A stretch of DNA of 64,000 bases from Euclidia mi (lineage: Eukaryota; Arthropoda; Insecta; Lepidoptera; Erebidae), in assembly GCA_944739405.2 (NCBI GenBank), contig OX123184.2:791501-855500 (forward strand), read 5' to 3'. The stretch's first letter is position 1; every line of letters begins with the position of its first letter. Made by a program: the position numbers and the translations under genes. Below the pieces are notes generated by a model that was not told the origin of the DNA, did no database searches, and was given only the letters and a program-made list of their open reading frames with translations. This document shows positions 10,021 to 20,014 of the stretch, piece by piece.

Positions 10021-11665
10021 TGCGTAAATAAACTAAATTGCGTCTTCTGGCATAATATATGCACGCTAAACCTAAAAATATGTAACATTTCACTGGACCA
10101 TTTTAGTATTAAGAGATTAATTAGTAGTATAAGAGGACACAATAGGATCCAGCCAAAAAAAGTTGAAGTATGACATGTATTGCTTTGATATCCCGACAGA
10201 GTACCTACCATTACTTGTGTGAGAAACGTGGGATAAAACATGTGTCCCGCTGTTGTCTTAGAAACGTCAATGAAAATTAAATGACATTAAAACATTTTTT
10301 ATTATTAAATCCACAATATATTTCAAAGAATAATATAAATATAATAAATTTTGCGATCACTAACATAGCATTCCAACAATGCTGAATATAATGTTAAGTC
10401 TTACAGTTAAAAACATGTTTTGTGATTTCTTAATAGAAAGACACAGTTGTAATCTAATTATACATTTACTTATACATGTTAGGTACAACAGGTAGACACT
10501 AGACAGTGAGGGGTATGGACACGTTCACACGCTCCGTAATGTACCATTCTGTGTTGAGCTTCCCCCTACCATGTGAACCACACGCCGCGGACAGCCGCGT
10601 GGCGTCATGCAGCCACTCACTGCACGCGATTCAGTCGCTCACTACTTTACTTATGTCCAAAAATAGGATACCTAAATGATGTTGATAAGAAATCTATCTA
10701 TGTTCAGATGTGTACAATTAGATGAGCACAGCGTGACGTCGCAGGTATTCGCCGCTCACAGCGTTGTGCACGCTGCGCCTGCGCCGCTGGCGAGCATCGA
10801 TCACTGTCGTTATCCGTACTAATTTAAATAAAAAGATGGATTATGATTTGGGTATAGATGACTTTATATCAATAACAAGATATGTTTTCAATATTGATAT
10901 GCATTGTCTATAGATGTTTCAAGCATTTGTAAGCTCATATTTCTTTCTACCGAGGAAGACAATTTTCCATACGGCAACACAAAATCGTACATTACATTTA
11001 GAAGATTTGGTAGCAAAATATGAAGAAATATTTGACTAACTATTAAATATAATTCAATATTATCTTACATTTAGCACTTATATTGATCTACAGTAATAAA
11101 ACAAGCTAATCGAGAATGTCTTACACGCAAAGCTAACAGTAGTGGTGTGGTCGGTGACGTGACGCGCGTCGCCGCCGCACCTCAGCGCTCAGTGTGTACA
11201 CGACGGCGGATACCGTACTCCAACTCGTCTACGTACTTTATTTACAAAATAAACAAACATCAGGTACGGAACTTAATAGTCTCAGACACTTTGATCGCTA
11301 CAGAGAGGTGGTGTCTGTCACTGCTGCCGGCCGTCGTCCGTCCTCGACCCGTCTGCTATCTCACCCTTACTTTATAACATTTAAATTTATATGATCTTAT
11401 ATATCCTTAAACATGTAGTAATCGTCGGCCAACTTTAAGCTTGCCTTTGAATAAATAGAGTTTTTTTAAGATTGGAATTGAAATTCTCTATAAAATATAC
11501 TCGATATTATGATTATAACAATGTTATTAATGTAATTAGCTACCTCACTATGTTAGGTAGTCTAGAAGAAGAAAAATTATTCCATAAATGTATGAGAGAT
11601 CAATACAGGTACTAGTGTATATTTGTTCAACAGACACCGACGTATACGAGGTGATACAACTAACC
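10021..11665. other. Unique sequence, possible distal 3'-UTR of the minus-strand host gene
   Basis: No coding frame or known transposon is seen. AATAAA-type signals lie on the minus strand near 10288-10293 and could serve transcripts coming from the stop at 12593. GC-richer islands lie at 10550-10620, 10740-10800 and 11150-11360. Assignment as UTR is an inference from position only. Confidence 0.25.
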
Positions 11666-12335
11666 AGAAGGCCAATTCTGGTAATTATATTTGTTCAAAT
11701 TCCAATATCAATCTAGTCTCGGTGTCATAAATGGTATTCTCGTAACTTAACTGACACTTGCATGAGATCGGGACTACATCGAAAGTTGAACCAAGTGTGA
11801 ACTAGTGTGGACGGTATTCTGCTAATTATTTACGTACAACAAACGTCAAACTTTAGTTTCGCTGAAATCAAAAATTCAAAACGAACGAAACGTCAAAATG
11901 TCAATTTTATATTCTCCGTGGGGTAATTATGCGGCATAATCAAAACACCCATATTTTTTATTGTTCTATTTTCATTTAAAATTATTGAATACCTATTGAA
12001 AATAATCCACACGATTTAAGGAGCCAATACATTTACCGAAATTTTATTACTTAGTTGTAAGTATATTAATTTTAAATTGGCATGGAAACGTAGTGGCATC
12101 CAATTACCATTCCTATTAATGTATTTTCCCATACAATGGCAACATTCATGTTTTTGTTTTTGAGTTTTTGTCATTACTTCTGAGATCAAGAAGAGATTAT
12201 AAATTGATTATATCGAAATGATACTGTAATGAGATTAAGTGTAGTAGAATACCAATTGTGAGTCAATTCAAAATTAAATCGCAGTTTAGTCAAAATTCAG
12301 TGTCAGTGTCTATTAAATACGAGAATTGGCCTTCT
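11666..12335. mobile_element. Candidate MITE with 'AGAAGGCCAATTCT' ends
   Basis: AGAAGGCCAATTCTGG at 11666 is matched in inverted orientation by GAGAATTGGCCTTCTT ending near 12336. Both ends are followed inward by a CTGACAC or GACACTGAC motif. There is no coding capacity and no clear target duplication. If the gene's 3'-UTR extends this far, the element lies within it. Confidence 0.4.
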
Positions 12336-12592
12336 TGACGCATGTTATCTACTCGGAAGAGGAGATATAGTGGGGTACACAGAGCAATGAGTAGGTACGT
12401 ACTAACTACCAACTACGTCACTCACAGTAACTACCAACATAAACACGTACGGCTGCCTATCTTCACATCATCACTATTTGTTAATAATTTTGGTTATATT
12501 AAGTTTCCTCTTCACCAATAGACGGCGCAAAAGGCATAATATTTAATGACTAAAAATAAAATGTAAACGTAAAACGTTGCGGGGTTGTGCGG

Positions 12593-12731
12593 TTAGTTGG
12601 CGTCGGCGAGCGCGGCGAGCTTGGTGTGCGCGCGCGGCCCCTTGAGCAGCTCGTCCTTGTAGGCGGCGAAGATGGCGCGCGACACGCCCCCCTCGCCGGC
12701 GCCGCCCACCTCGAACAACTGCCGCATCAGC
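12593..12731 (-). CDS. Host gene, last exon ('C') with stop codon
   Basis: This minus-strand exon follows an acceptor ending GATGGCAG. It contributes one base to a split codon and then encodes 45 residues, LMRQLFEVGGAGEGGV... to ...KLAALADAN, followed by TAA at 12593-12595. Its entry phase fits the donor pattern CCAACAG|GTACAC in the exon B units, where the split codon makes N-R-L-M-R-Q. It is GC-rich like the other host exons. I do not recognise the protein family. The segment RAIFAAYKDELLK looks like an amphipathic helix. Confidence 0.8.
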
Positions 12732-12946
12732 CTGCCATCAAACCACACCGCTACATGTACTACACACCTAGCTACCATACAATACGACATGTGAGTGGCA
12801 CGTGTTCTGTCTACTTGAGAAGCCATCGCTGAAAAGGTTTCACTGCACATGGCGTCACAAAATACGCCAGGTCCAGCTAATATTTGGGCATTGTCATTTT
12901 TGTTTGCTGAAAGGTCTAGGGTTTTCTCTAGAATGTGTCTGATATA

Positions 12947-13180
12947 TTTTTTATAGTATCACACCTGTATCTCCAAAGGGGGCCCACATTTCACCATGAA
13001 TTTTTAGGTTCCACATAATAGGGGGCGAGCCTATTGCCGTTACCGGGTACATAACCAGACTCCGTGCTGCTACTGAGAATTCGGAAAAACCCAGTAACCC
13101 TTTTGCCCGACCCGGGAATCGAACCCAGGACCTCCGATCAGCAGTCGCATACGCTATCCACTCCTGTGTCCACTCCTGTC
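12947..13180 (-). mobile_element. tRNA-headed lepidopteran SINE
   Basis: Read on the minus strand, it has the B-box-like GGTTCGATTCCCGGGTCGGG, then GGGTTTTTCCGAATTCTCAG, then GGCAATAGGCTCGCCCCC. Flanking CTGATATA at 12939-12946 and 13181-13188 is a possible target duplication. It lies in the intron between exons B and C. The trailing CCTTCGGGG region is decayed. Confidence 0.8.
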
Positions 13181-13261
13181 CTGATATAAAATGTTGTGGG
13201 ACTAGCCTGAACAATCCCGCAAGATGGAGCACTTTGCGGGATCACTGATGACAGATCTCAG

Positions 13262-14165
13262 TGAGAGCGAGGACCGATGTGTGAGGCGGTGGCGTGTACT
13301 GTGTGGTGTACCTGTTGGTGGGGCTGAGCGGTGCGGGGGTCGCGGGGGGGGTGGTGCGCGGCTGCAGCAGCTCGGGGTGCTCGCCGATGTGTGAGGCGGC
13401 GGCGTGTACTGTGTGGTGTACCTGTTGGCGGGGCTGAGCGGTGCGGGGGGCGCGGGGGGGTGGTGCGTCGCGCGGCTGCAGCAGCTCGGGGTGCTCGCCG
13501 ATGTGTGAGGCGGCGGCGTGTACTGTGTGGTGTACCTGTTGGCGGGGCTGAGCGGTGCGGGGGGCGCGGGGGGGTGGTGCGTCGCGCGGCTGCAGCAGCT
13601 CGGGGTGCTCGCCGATGTGTGAGGCGGCGGCGTGTACTGTGTGGTGTACCTGTTGGCGGGGCTGAGCGGTTCGGGGGGCGCGGGGAGGGCGTCGCGTGGC
13701 TGCAGCAGCTCGGGGTGCTCGCCGATGTGTGAGGCGGCGGCGTGTACTGTGTGGTGTACCTGTTGGCGGGGCTGAGCGGTGCGGGGGGCGCGGGGGGGTG
13801 GTGCGTCGCGCGGCTGCAGCAGCTCGGGGTGCTCGCCGATGTGTGAGGCGGCGGCGTGTACTGTGTGGTGTACCTGTTGGCGGGGCTGAGCGGTGCGGGG
13901 GGCGCGGGGAGGGTGTCGCGCGGCTGCAGCAGCTCGGGGTGCTCGCCGATGTGTGAGGCGGCGGCGTGTACTGTGTGGTGTACCTGTTGGCGGGGCTGAG
14001 CGGTGCGGGGGGCGCGGGGAGGGCGTCGCGCGGCTGCAGCAGCTCGGGGTGCTCGCCGATGTGTGAGGCGGCGGCGTGTACTGTGTGGTGTATCTGTTGG
14101 CGGGGCTAAGCGGTGCGGGGGGCGCGGGGAGGGCGTCGCGCGGCCGCAGCAGCTCGGGGTGCTCG
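13262..14165 (-). repeat. Coding minisatellite, 8 units of 110 or 114 bp (copy 1)
   Basis: Units repeat at spacings of 114, 114, 114, 110, 114, 110 and 110 bp, measured at GTGTGAGGCGG. The 110- and 114-bp forms differ by a GGGAGGGC versus GGGGGGGTGGTGC segment. On the gene strand the units encode EHPELL(Q/R)PRDA...PLSPANRYTTQYTPP. Because 114 is divisible by 3 and 110 is not, each 110-bp unit changes reading frame, and all three frames are open. The leftmost unit (13262-13390) is the most diverged and lies outside the triplicated segment. Confidence 0.9.
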
Positions 14166-14199
14166 CCGATGGTGTCGCTCAGCGCCGCGATCATCACGT
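13422..14199 (-). CDS. Host gene, penultimate exon B1 (minisatellite-expanded)
   Basis: The acceptor TGTTGCAG precedes ACGTGATGATCGCG. With the trailing G of exon A this encodes DVMIAALSDTIGEHPELLRP, then the repeat units. The ancestral end was probably at 14094 (...SPAN, phase 2), but that donor now reads CAACAG|ATACAC instead of GT. Donors of the form CAACAG|GTACAC that keep phase 2 for exon C lie at 13650, 13536 and 13422. Donors at 13984, 13874, 13760 and 13312 would change frame. The coordinate given uses the most distal in-frame donor and is only one possibility. No stop occurs across the exon in the starting frame. Confidence 0.55.
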
Positions 14200-14265
14200 C
14201 TGCAACACACCCCACATACCCCACACCCACGCTTATTATATGTTATTTTAGTTATGATCAATACT

Positions 14266-14581
14266 GATTTACTAAAGGTAGACCCACCACTGATGCGGGT
14301 GTTGCTCTCATAAAACACGTTTATAATGCTTGGGAGTCATCTAAAAATGCTATCGGAGTATTCTGTGACCTCTCAAAAGCATTTGATTGTGTTCATCACG
14401 ACACACTCTTGCGTAAGCTACGCCACTACGGCATAGAGGAAATCGCACTTAGTGTTGTCGAGTCATACCTGCGGCAGAGATTTCAGTGCGTCGATGCAAA
14501 TGGGACTACATCCTCTAAATTACCTATACAGTTAGGCGTTCCACAAGGTTAAATTTTAGGTCCTTTTCTATTCCTTGTTTA
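14266..14581 (+). pseudogene. LINE E 5' fragment, copy 1 (RT palm region)
   Basis: It reads STTDAGVALIKHVYNAW..., IGVFCDLSKAFDCVHHDTLL and LGVPQG-stop-ILGPFLFLV. This is the palm region of a Jockey/CR1-group reverse transcriptase, 5'-truncated. The usual serine in VPQGS is a TAA stop. The Tc1-type element interrupts it at a TA, and it resumes at 16167. Confidence 0.85.
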
Positions 14582-14829
14582 AACACTCCTATCCATAAAA
14601 AAACGGGCACCTTACAGTCATTGGCTTTTCTATTTTTAGTAAGTCATTAGCATAAATGACTAGAGATTTCTTATTATCAATGCGAATATATATTTTAACA
14701 CTTTAAATCCTGGAATCGGTATTTTAGTCAATATAAACAAAGACCCGTGTTAAAATTGACATTTTTATGGGTATAATGAAATTAAGACTACGAGATTTTT
14801 ACTGAATTTTAATAAAAAAAAGAGGTTAA

Positions 14830-15688
14830 AAATAAAAATTAATAACGAGTATGACCTCCCCTTGCAGGGACTATGGCATGTAATCGTCTTGGCATAATTT
14901 CTACTAGGCTTTTGATGGTGTCCTATGGATAGTGTTCCCACTCAGCCGAGATCACATGTTTGAGCTCCCTGATGTTTTGTGGAAGTGGTTGGACAGCTCG
15001 TACTTGCCTTTTAAGGAGGTCTCAGACGTGCTCAATGGTGTTGAGATCGGGGCTCCGCGCTGGCCAATCCAAACGACGAATACCGACCTCTTGCATATAA
15101 GCATCTACGTCGCCAGAATGGTGGGCCCGAGCATTATCGTCCATGTAAATGGCATCTTCACCAATTACAGTCAGTGCGGGTTGTGCATGGTCACAAAGAA
15201 TGTCTGTTATGTACCTTTGCGCATTTAGTGAGCCATTTTCAATGAAAATTAAGTACCCTAGCTGGAAGTTATGCCCGTCCAAAACATAACGGACCCTCCA
15301 CCACAAGGGATGATTTCTTTAAAACACATGTCGGCATAGCGTTCCCCCAGATCTTCGTAACACTTGTCAACGTCGGACCTCACCATTTAGACAAATTCGA
15401 ACCTCATCGGAGAAGAGTACGCTACTCCTGTCACCTAGTGTCCAAGATAGGCAATTTCTGGCGAACCTCAATCGAGCGATCCGGTGCTCACGGAGTAACT
15501 TGGGGGCCCGCGCTGGTGGTCGACTGCGTATGTCAGCCGCTTAAAGCCTTCTCCTCACAGTCCATACTAACTTGTGCTCCTCGTACCTCTTCAAGGTTTC
15601 TTTTGAGGTGTATGTAACTGCATTTGCGGTTCCTCAGCGCCTGAGTCACTAAAAAGTGGTCGTCTCGTGGTTGTGTGCAACGTTTTCG
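14830..15688 (-). pseudogene. Tc1-type transposase, degenerate, copy 1
   Basis: On the minus strand the order is QPRDDHFLVTQALRNRKC (HTH side), RARLRFAR-like text near 15440, VLFSDEV (first catalytic Asp), MDDNARAHHSGD (second Asp), then LDWPARSPDLNTIEHV (Glu). The layout fits DD34E Tc1 transposases. The Trp after IEHV is a TGA stop, and further stops and a frameshift occur (for example the stop before QVLRRSG). The N-terminal DNA-binding half is missing, cut off at the inverted junction near 15688. Confidence 0.85.
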
Positions 15689-15862
15689 TGGAGCCCCGAC
15701 CTTAACCCCATTGAGTACGTCTGGGATCCCCCTAAAAGGCGAGTACAAGCTATCCAACCACTTCTACAAAACATAAGGGAGTTCAAACATGTGATTTTGG
15801 CTGAGTGGGAACACATTCCACAGGACACCATCAAAAGCCTGGTGGAAAGTATGCCAAGATGA
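15689..15862 (+). pseudogene. Second, inverted copy of the Tc1 transposase C-terminus, copy 1
   Basis: The plus strand reads WSPDLNPIEYVWDPPKRRVQ and then QNIREFKHVILAEWEHIP. This is the same region as the minus-strand transposase end, but intact through the tryptophan that is a stop there. The two differ at many positions, so the inverted arm came from a different or older copy. Confidence 0.85.
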
Positions 15863-16166
15863 TTACATGCCGTAATCACTGCAAGGCGAGGTCATACTCG
15901 TAATTTATAACGAGTTTTATTTTTTATCGTCTTTGTTTATTAAAATACCATAAAATACTCGTAATTTCATTATACCCATAAAAATGTCCATTTTAACACG
16001 GCTCTCTGTTTAAATTGACTAAAATACCGATTCCAGGATTTAAAGTGTTAAAATATATAGTAAGAAATTTCTAGTAATTTAGGCTAATTACACACTAAAA
16101 ATATTAATATTATCAATAGAAAAGCCACTGACTGTAAGGTGCTCGTTTCTTTTGCAAAGGAGTTTA

Positions 16167-17755
16167 TTAATGACTTACCTTTTTATTTAAAAAACATCAG
16201 TGATGTTGTACTTCTTGCAGATGATACGTCACTTACGTTTAAAGTAGACAGGAATAGGAATCAATTTGATGATGTAAATAATGCACTTATACAGGTAACA
16301 CAATGGTTTACAGCAAACAACCTAGTACTTAATTCTAAAAAATACTAAATGCGTTAAATTTGCTTTACCTAACGTTAGACAACTGGGACCTAATACTATG
16401 CTAGATAGGGAGAAACTTGATACAGTTGACTCGACAGTGTTTCTAGGCATAACATTAGATAATAAGTTACAATGGGGTGCACATATAGCATGTCTTTCAG
16501 GAAAGCTCAGCTCTGCTGCGTATGCTGTTAGAAAAGTTAGACAACTTACTGATGTCGACACGGCTCGTTTAGTGTATTTTAGCTATTTTCATAGTGTCAT
16601 GTCCTACGACATTTTGTTATGGGGCAAAGCTGCGGATATTCAGAATATTTTCGTTCTACAGAAACGAGCGGTACGAGCAATATACATGTTAGGTGCAAAA
16701 GATACTCTTAGGGAACGCTTTAAGTCTATAGGGATTCTTACAGTAGCCTCGCACTTTTTATTTGCTAATATATTATATATTAGGCAAAATATAGGTTAAT
16801 TTACCACAAAAAATTACATACATAACATAAATACTCGAAACAGGCATAAGTTATATGCCCCTTATCATTGTTTACATAAAGTTAATAATTCTTTTGTAGG
16901 GCTAGGTATTCGCATATACAATCAAATACCAATTAGTCTTTTAGAATTAGCATTTAGTACGTTTAAAAGTAAAATAAAAGACTGCCTTATTAGGAAAGGT
17001 TATTATACCATTAATGATTATTTCAGTGATAAGGGTAGATGGTCACTTACACTAGCCAACTCTTGATCTTTGTACTTATTCAAAATTTATATAAATACCT
17101 TGCTTTTCAGTTTTTTTTATATAATATCTCTAGTTATTTTATATTTAAATGTTAATTTAGTGAATTACCTAATAATACATGAATAGTTATTACTATTCAT
17201 GTATTATTAGGTAATTTAACTTACTACATTTACATTTGCTTTGTTGTTCCACTAATTTTATTTAAAAAAATTGTAAATTTTGTGTATTTATATACCTACC
17301 GTCACTTTCTGTAAAATACATTTCTATCATAGTTCCGAACATGATCGCGAGTTGCCTACATTATAAGACGTAAGTGGATGCTCCTGTTACACAAGATTCA
17401 TACTAGAAGGCTACTACAGCACTTAAATTGGTAACTTCATTAATTATTTAAGTATTATGTATGTTCCTAATTACTATTTACAAGTAATTAATTACAATGT
17501 GATACAGTTGCAGCTCCTTACAAAAACAAAACAAAATATGTACCATAACGAGAGATTAAAGGCGATTAAAAAGAGTGGCCACGAGTTTTATTGCCCGTTC
17601 TGTCTCGTGGTTCTTTCTACCTATTGCTTTGCGAACGAGGCAGTAAATGTAAATGTAGAAGCATTAAGTAATTTACTTTTAAATTTCATGTTCATAAGCG
17701 TCACCTTGTGACCTAGATGAATAAATGATTTTTGACTTGACTTGACTTGACTTGA
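16167..17755 (+). pseudogene. LINE E 3' part, copy 1 (RT C-terminus, 3'-UTR and tail)
   Basis: It continues the interrupted RT: INDLPFYLKNISDVVLLADD, then after a frameshift near 16346 FLGITLDNKLQWGAHI and the thumb region SVMSYDILLWGKA. A stop occurs after ILYIRQNIG, with readable text to WSLTLANS at about 17063. The 3'-UTR holds a 25-bp-arm hairpin and ends in GACCTAGATGAATAAATGAT plus a (TTGAC)n tail near 17755. A related 3' end occurs at 54600-54843. Confidence 0.85.
17163..17216. repeat. Perfect 25-bp-arm hairpin in the LINE E 3' region, copy 1
   Basis: AATTACCTAATAATACATGA...ATAGT is followed after TATT by its exact complement. It is copied at 22596-22649 and 28028-28081. Confidence 0.9.
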
Positions 17756-18410
17756 TACATATATACTTAATTTTTGTAAATACATACATAAATACATACA
17801 TACTGAAACTACTCAAAATCTTATACTACTAATAATATTACTCAAAGACTTTGACTTTGACTCGACTTTGTTATCTACTCATGAACCACCGACTGCTTCA
17901 CCTCACAACACAATCACTTCAATCACTTTAACTACCTAGGTGTAGGTACTACCTAGGTAGTTAAAGTGATTGAATCATAAAGCCCACTATAATTCCTCAC
18001 GTTTTGTGATGCATTTAAAACTAAAGAATTGCTCATATTGCCGAATTTCCGATTTTAATCTAATAGCAAGCAGTACAATGTTGAAATAACTATATTATGA
18101 AATAACTTTGTATGGTGCCAATACAACCTTTACTTATCAACAATTATGAGCTATCTCTACATTAAATTGCTTTGATTTTAAAGAAATTTTCAGTAATTCG
18201 CTGTCTCGCTAGTGAACTAACGTTAGTGCCACTATTGTTCAGCTTGCCTTATGATATGCCTTGTGATATTCAACTTTATACTTTTGTGCTTTTTGTAACA
18301 CAATACGGTTTTTCAAGTAAGTATTTGGAGGTACATCATCGTCGTCCCAGAGTAATTACGGGTGCAGCCAAGAGTTTTCGTCTTGGAACTAGGGGTTCGC
18401 TTTTTTTTTT
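17756..18410. other. Intronic sequence between LINE E and SINE, copy 1
   Basis: It contains a (TACA)n-rich patch, TTTGACTTTGACTCGACTTT, and a hairpin at 17920-17972 with 22-bp arms CAATCACTTTAACTACCTAG.. . No gene is recognised. The 87-codon plus-strand frame at 18172-18435 has no known similarity and crosses into the SINE. Confidence 0.5.
17920..17972. repeat. 22-bp-arm hairpin, copy 1
   Basis: CAATCACTTTAACTACCTAGGT and its complement are separated by 9 bp. It is copied at 23353-23405 and 28785-28837. Confidence 0.85.
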
Positions 18411-18602
18411 CACACCATTTCGCCATGAATTTTAGGTCCCACGTAATAGGGGATGAGTCTATTGCCGTTACCGGGCACATCACCAGATTCCGTGCTGCTA
18501 CTGAGAATTTGGAAAAACCCAGTAACACTCCCGACCCGGGAATCGAAACCGGGACCTCCGATCAGCAGTCGCATACGCTATCCACTGGACCACAGAGGCA
18601 GT
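18411..18602 (-). mobile_element. tRNA-headed SINE, copy 1
   Basis: On the minus strand it runs from GACTGCCTCTGTGGTCCAGT (A-box side) through GGTTTCGATTCCCGGGTCGG (B box) to GGCAATAGACTCATCCCC. The poly-T and CACACC at its left mark the truncated 3' end. It lies about 115 bp beyond the exon A donor. Confidence 0.8.
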
Positions 18603-18716
18603 CTCAGGATTCGCTTACTGGTCGATTATTTGATATCTCTAAGATAGGGATAACGATACTGTGTGGTGTAGCCGAGTGTTGGTATGTACTGTAGTGGTAT
18701 ATGATGGGCGTCATAC

Positions 18717-19632
18717 CGAGCACTTTCTTCTCGATGGTGCGCGAGAGCTGTCCGCGCTCCGCCTCCAGCTCGAGGAACGCCATGAAGCGCTGCGTGGCGG
18801 CGCGCGCTGACGACGGTTCGCGCGACAGCGGCGGCGTGTACTGTGTGGTGTACCTGTTGGCGGGGCTGAGCGGTGCGGGGGGCGCGGGGGGGTGGTGCGT
18901 CGCGCGGCTGCAGCAGCTCGGGGTGCTCGCCGATGTGTGAGGCGGCGGCGTGTACTGTGTGGTGTACCTGTTGGCGGGGCTGAGCGGTGCGGGGGGCGCG
19001 GGGGGGTGGTGCGTCGCGCGGCTGCAGCAGCTCGGGGTGCTCGCCGATGTGTGAGGCGGCGGCGTGTACTGTGTGGTGTACCTGTTGGCGGGGCTGAGCG
19101 GTTCGGGGGGCGCGGGGAGGGCGTCGCGTGGCTGCAGCAGCTCGGGGTGCTCGCCGATGTGTGAGGCGGCGGCGTGTACTGTGTGGTGTACCTGTTGGCG
19201 GGGCTGAGCGGTGCGGGGGGCGCGGGGGGGGTGGTGCGTCGCGCGGCTGCAGCAGCTCGGGGTGCTCGCCGATGTGTGAGGCGGCGGCGTGTACTGTGTG
19301 GTGTACCTGTTGGCGGGGCTGAGCGGTGCGGGGGGCGCGGGGAGGGTGTCGCGCGGCTGCAGCAGCTCGGGGTGCTCGCCGATGTGTGAGGCGGCGGCGT
19401 GTACTGTGTGGTGTACCTGTTGGCGGGGCTGAGCGGTGCGGGGGGCGCGGGGAGGGCGTCGCGCGGCTGCAGCAGCTCGGGGTGCTCGCCGATGTGTGAG
19501 GCGGCGGCGTGTACTGTGTGGTGTATCTGTTGGCGGGGCTAAGCGGTGCGGGGGGCGCGGGGAGGGCGTCGCGCGGCCGCAGCAGCTCGGGGTGCTCGCC
19601 GATGGTGTCGCTCAGCGCCGCGATCATCACGT
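18717..19632 (-). CDS. Composite exon B2-A1 created by the triplication (frame-shifting, 916 nt)
   Basis: On the minus strand it begins with the exon B acceptor and ACGTGATG at 19632. It runs through seven minisatellite units and passes at about 18828-18830 directly into exon A text ending at the donor CTCG|GTATGA (18717). An extra G in the homopolymer near 19214-19221 makes it 916 nt. The A part is therefore read out of frame (VARTVVSARRHAALHG instead of SREPSSARAATQRF). If spliced in, it would shift the frame of exon B1. Whether it is used is unknown. Confidence 0.5.
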
Positions 19633-19698
19633 CTGCAACACACCCCACATACCCCACACCCACGCTTATTATATGTTATTTTAGTTATGATCAATACT

Positions 19699-20014
19699 GA
19701 TTTACTAAAGGTAGACCCACTACTGATGCGGGTGTTGCTCTCATAAAACACGTTTATAATGCTTGGGAGTCATCTAAAAATGCTATCGGAGTATTCTGTG
19801 ACCTCTCAAAAGCATTTGATTGTGTTCATCACGACACACTCTTGCGTAAGCTACGCCACTACGGCATAGAGGAAATCGCACTTAGTGTTGTCGAGTCATA
19901 CCTGCGGCAGAGATTTCAGTGCGTCGATGCAAATGGGACTACATCCTCTAAATTACCTATACAGTTAGGCGTTCCACAAGGTTAAATTTTAGGTCCTTTT
20001 CTATTCCTTGTTTA
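19699..20014 (+). pseudogene. LINE E 5' fragment, copy 2
   Basis: Same RT palm fragment as at 14266, including the stop in VPQG-stop-ILGPF. It is a passenger of the segmental duplication, not an independent insertion. Confidence 0.85.

Larger units (their letters stand above)
14582..16164 (-). mobile_element. Tc1-type element with inverted-duplicated ends, copy 1
   Basis: The ends AACACTCC...GGGCACCTTACAGTCA and, inverted, AACTCC...GAGCACCTTACAGTCA are flanked by TA on both sides (14580-14581 and 16165-16166), as expected for Tc1/mariner. The terminal inverted repeats are unusually long. About 290 bp of sequence outside the coding region matches, and the match extends into the transposase 3' coding end, which is present at both termini in opposite orientations. 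It sits inside LINE E. Confidence 0.85.
13396..18827. repeat. 5.43-kb tandem segmental duplication, copy 1 (5432 bp)
   Basis: The same sequence recurs at 18828-24260 and 24261-29692. The left edge lies in a minisatellite unit (GGCGGCGTGTAC) and the right edge in exon A (CGCGACAGCG). The junctions share GCG with both parents. The order within each unit is minisatellite exon B, LINE E with a Tc1-type insertion, 3' LINE tail and hairpins, SINE, exon A. Confidence 0.95.

Noticed and set aside
13262..14165. CRISPR-like array
   Set aside because: Whole 110/114-bp units repeat without unique spacers, and the genome is a eukaryote.
13331..14251. Several plus-strand open frames of 60-130 codons in the minisatellite (and copies at 18892-19684 and 24325-25116)
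   Set aside because: They are Arg/Gly-rich shadows of the repeat on the opposite strand. All frames are open because the units are GC-rich and lack stops. There are no splice or start signals.
18362..18694. 110-codon plus-strand frame (and copies at 23795 and 29227)
   Set aside because: It runs antisense through the SINE and the intron end, with no host similarity.
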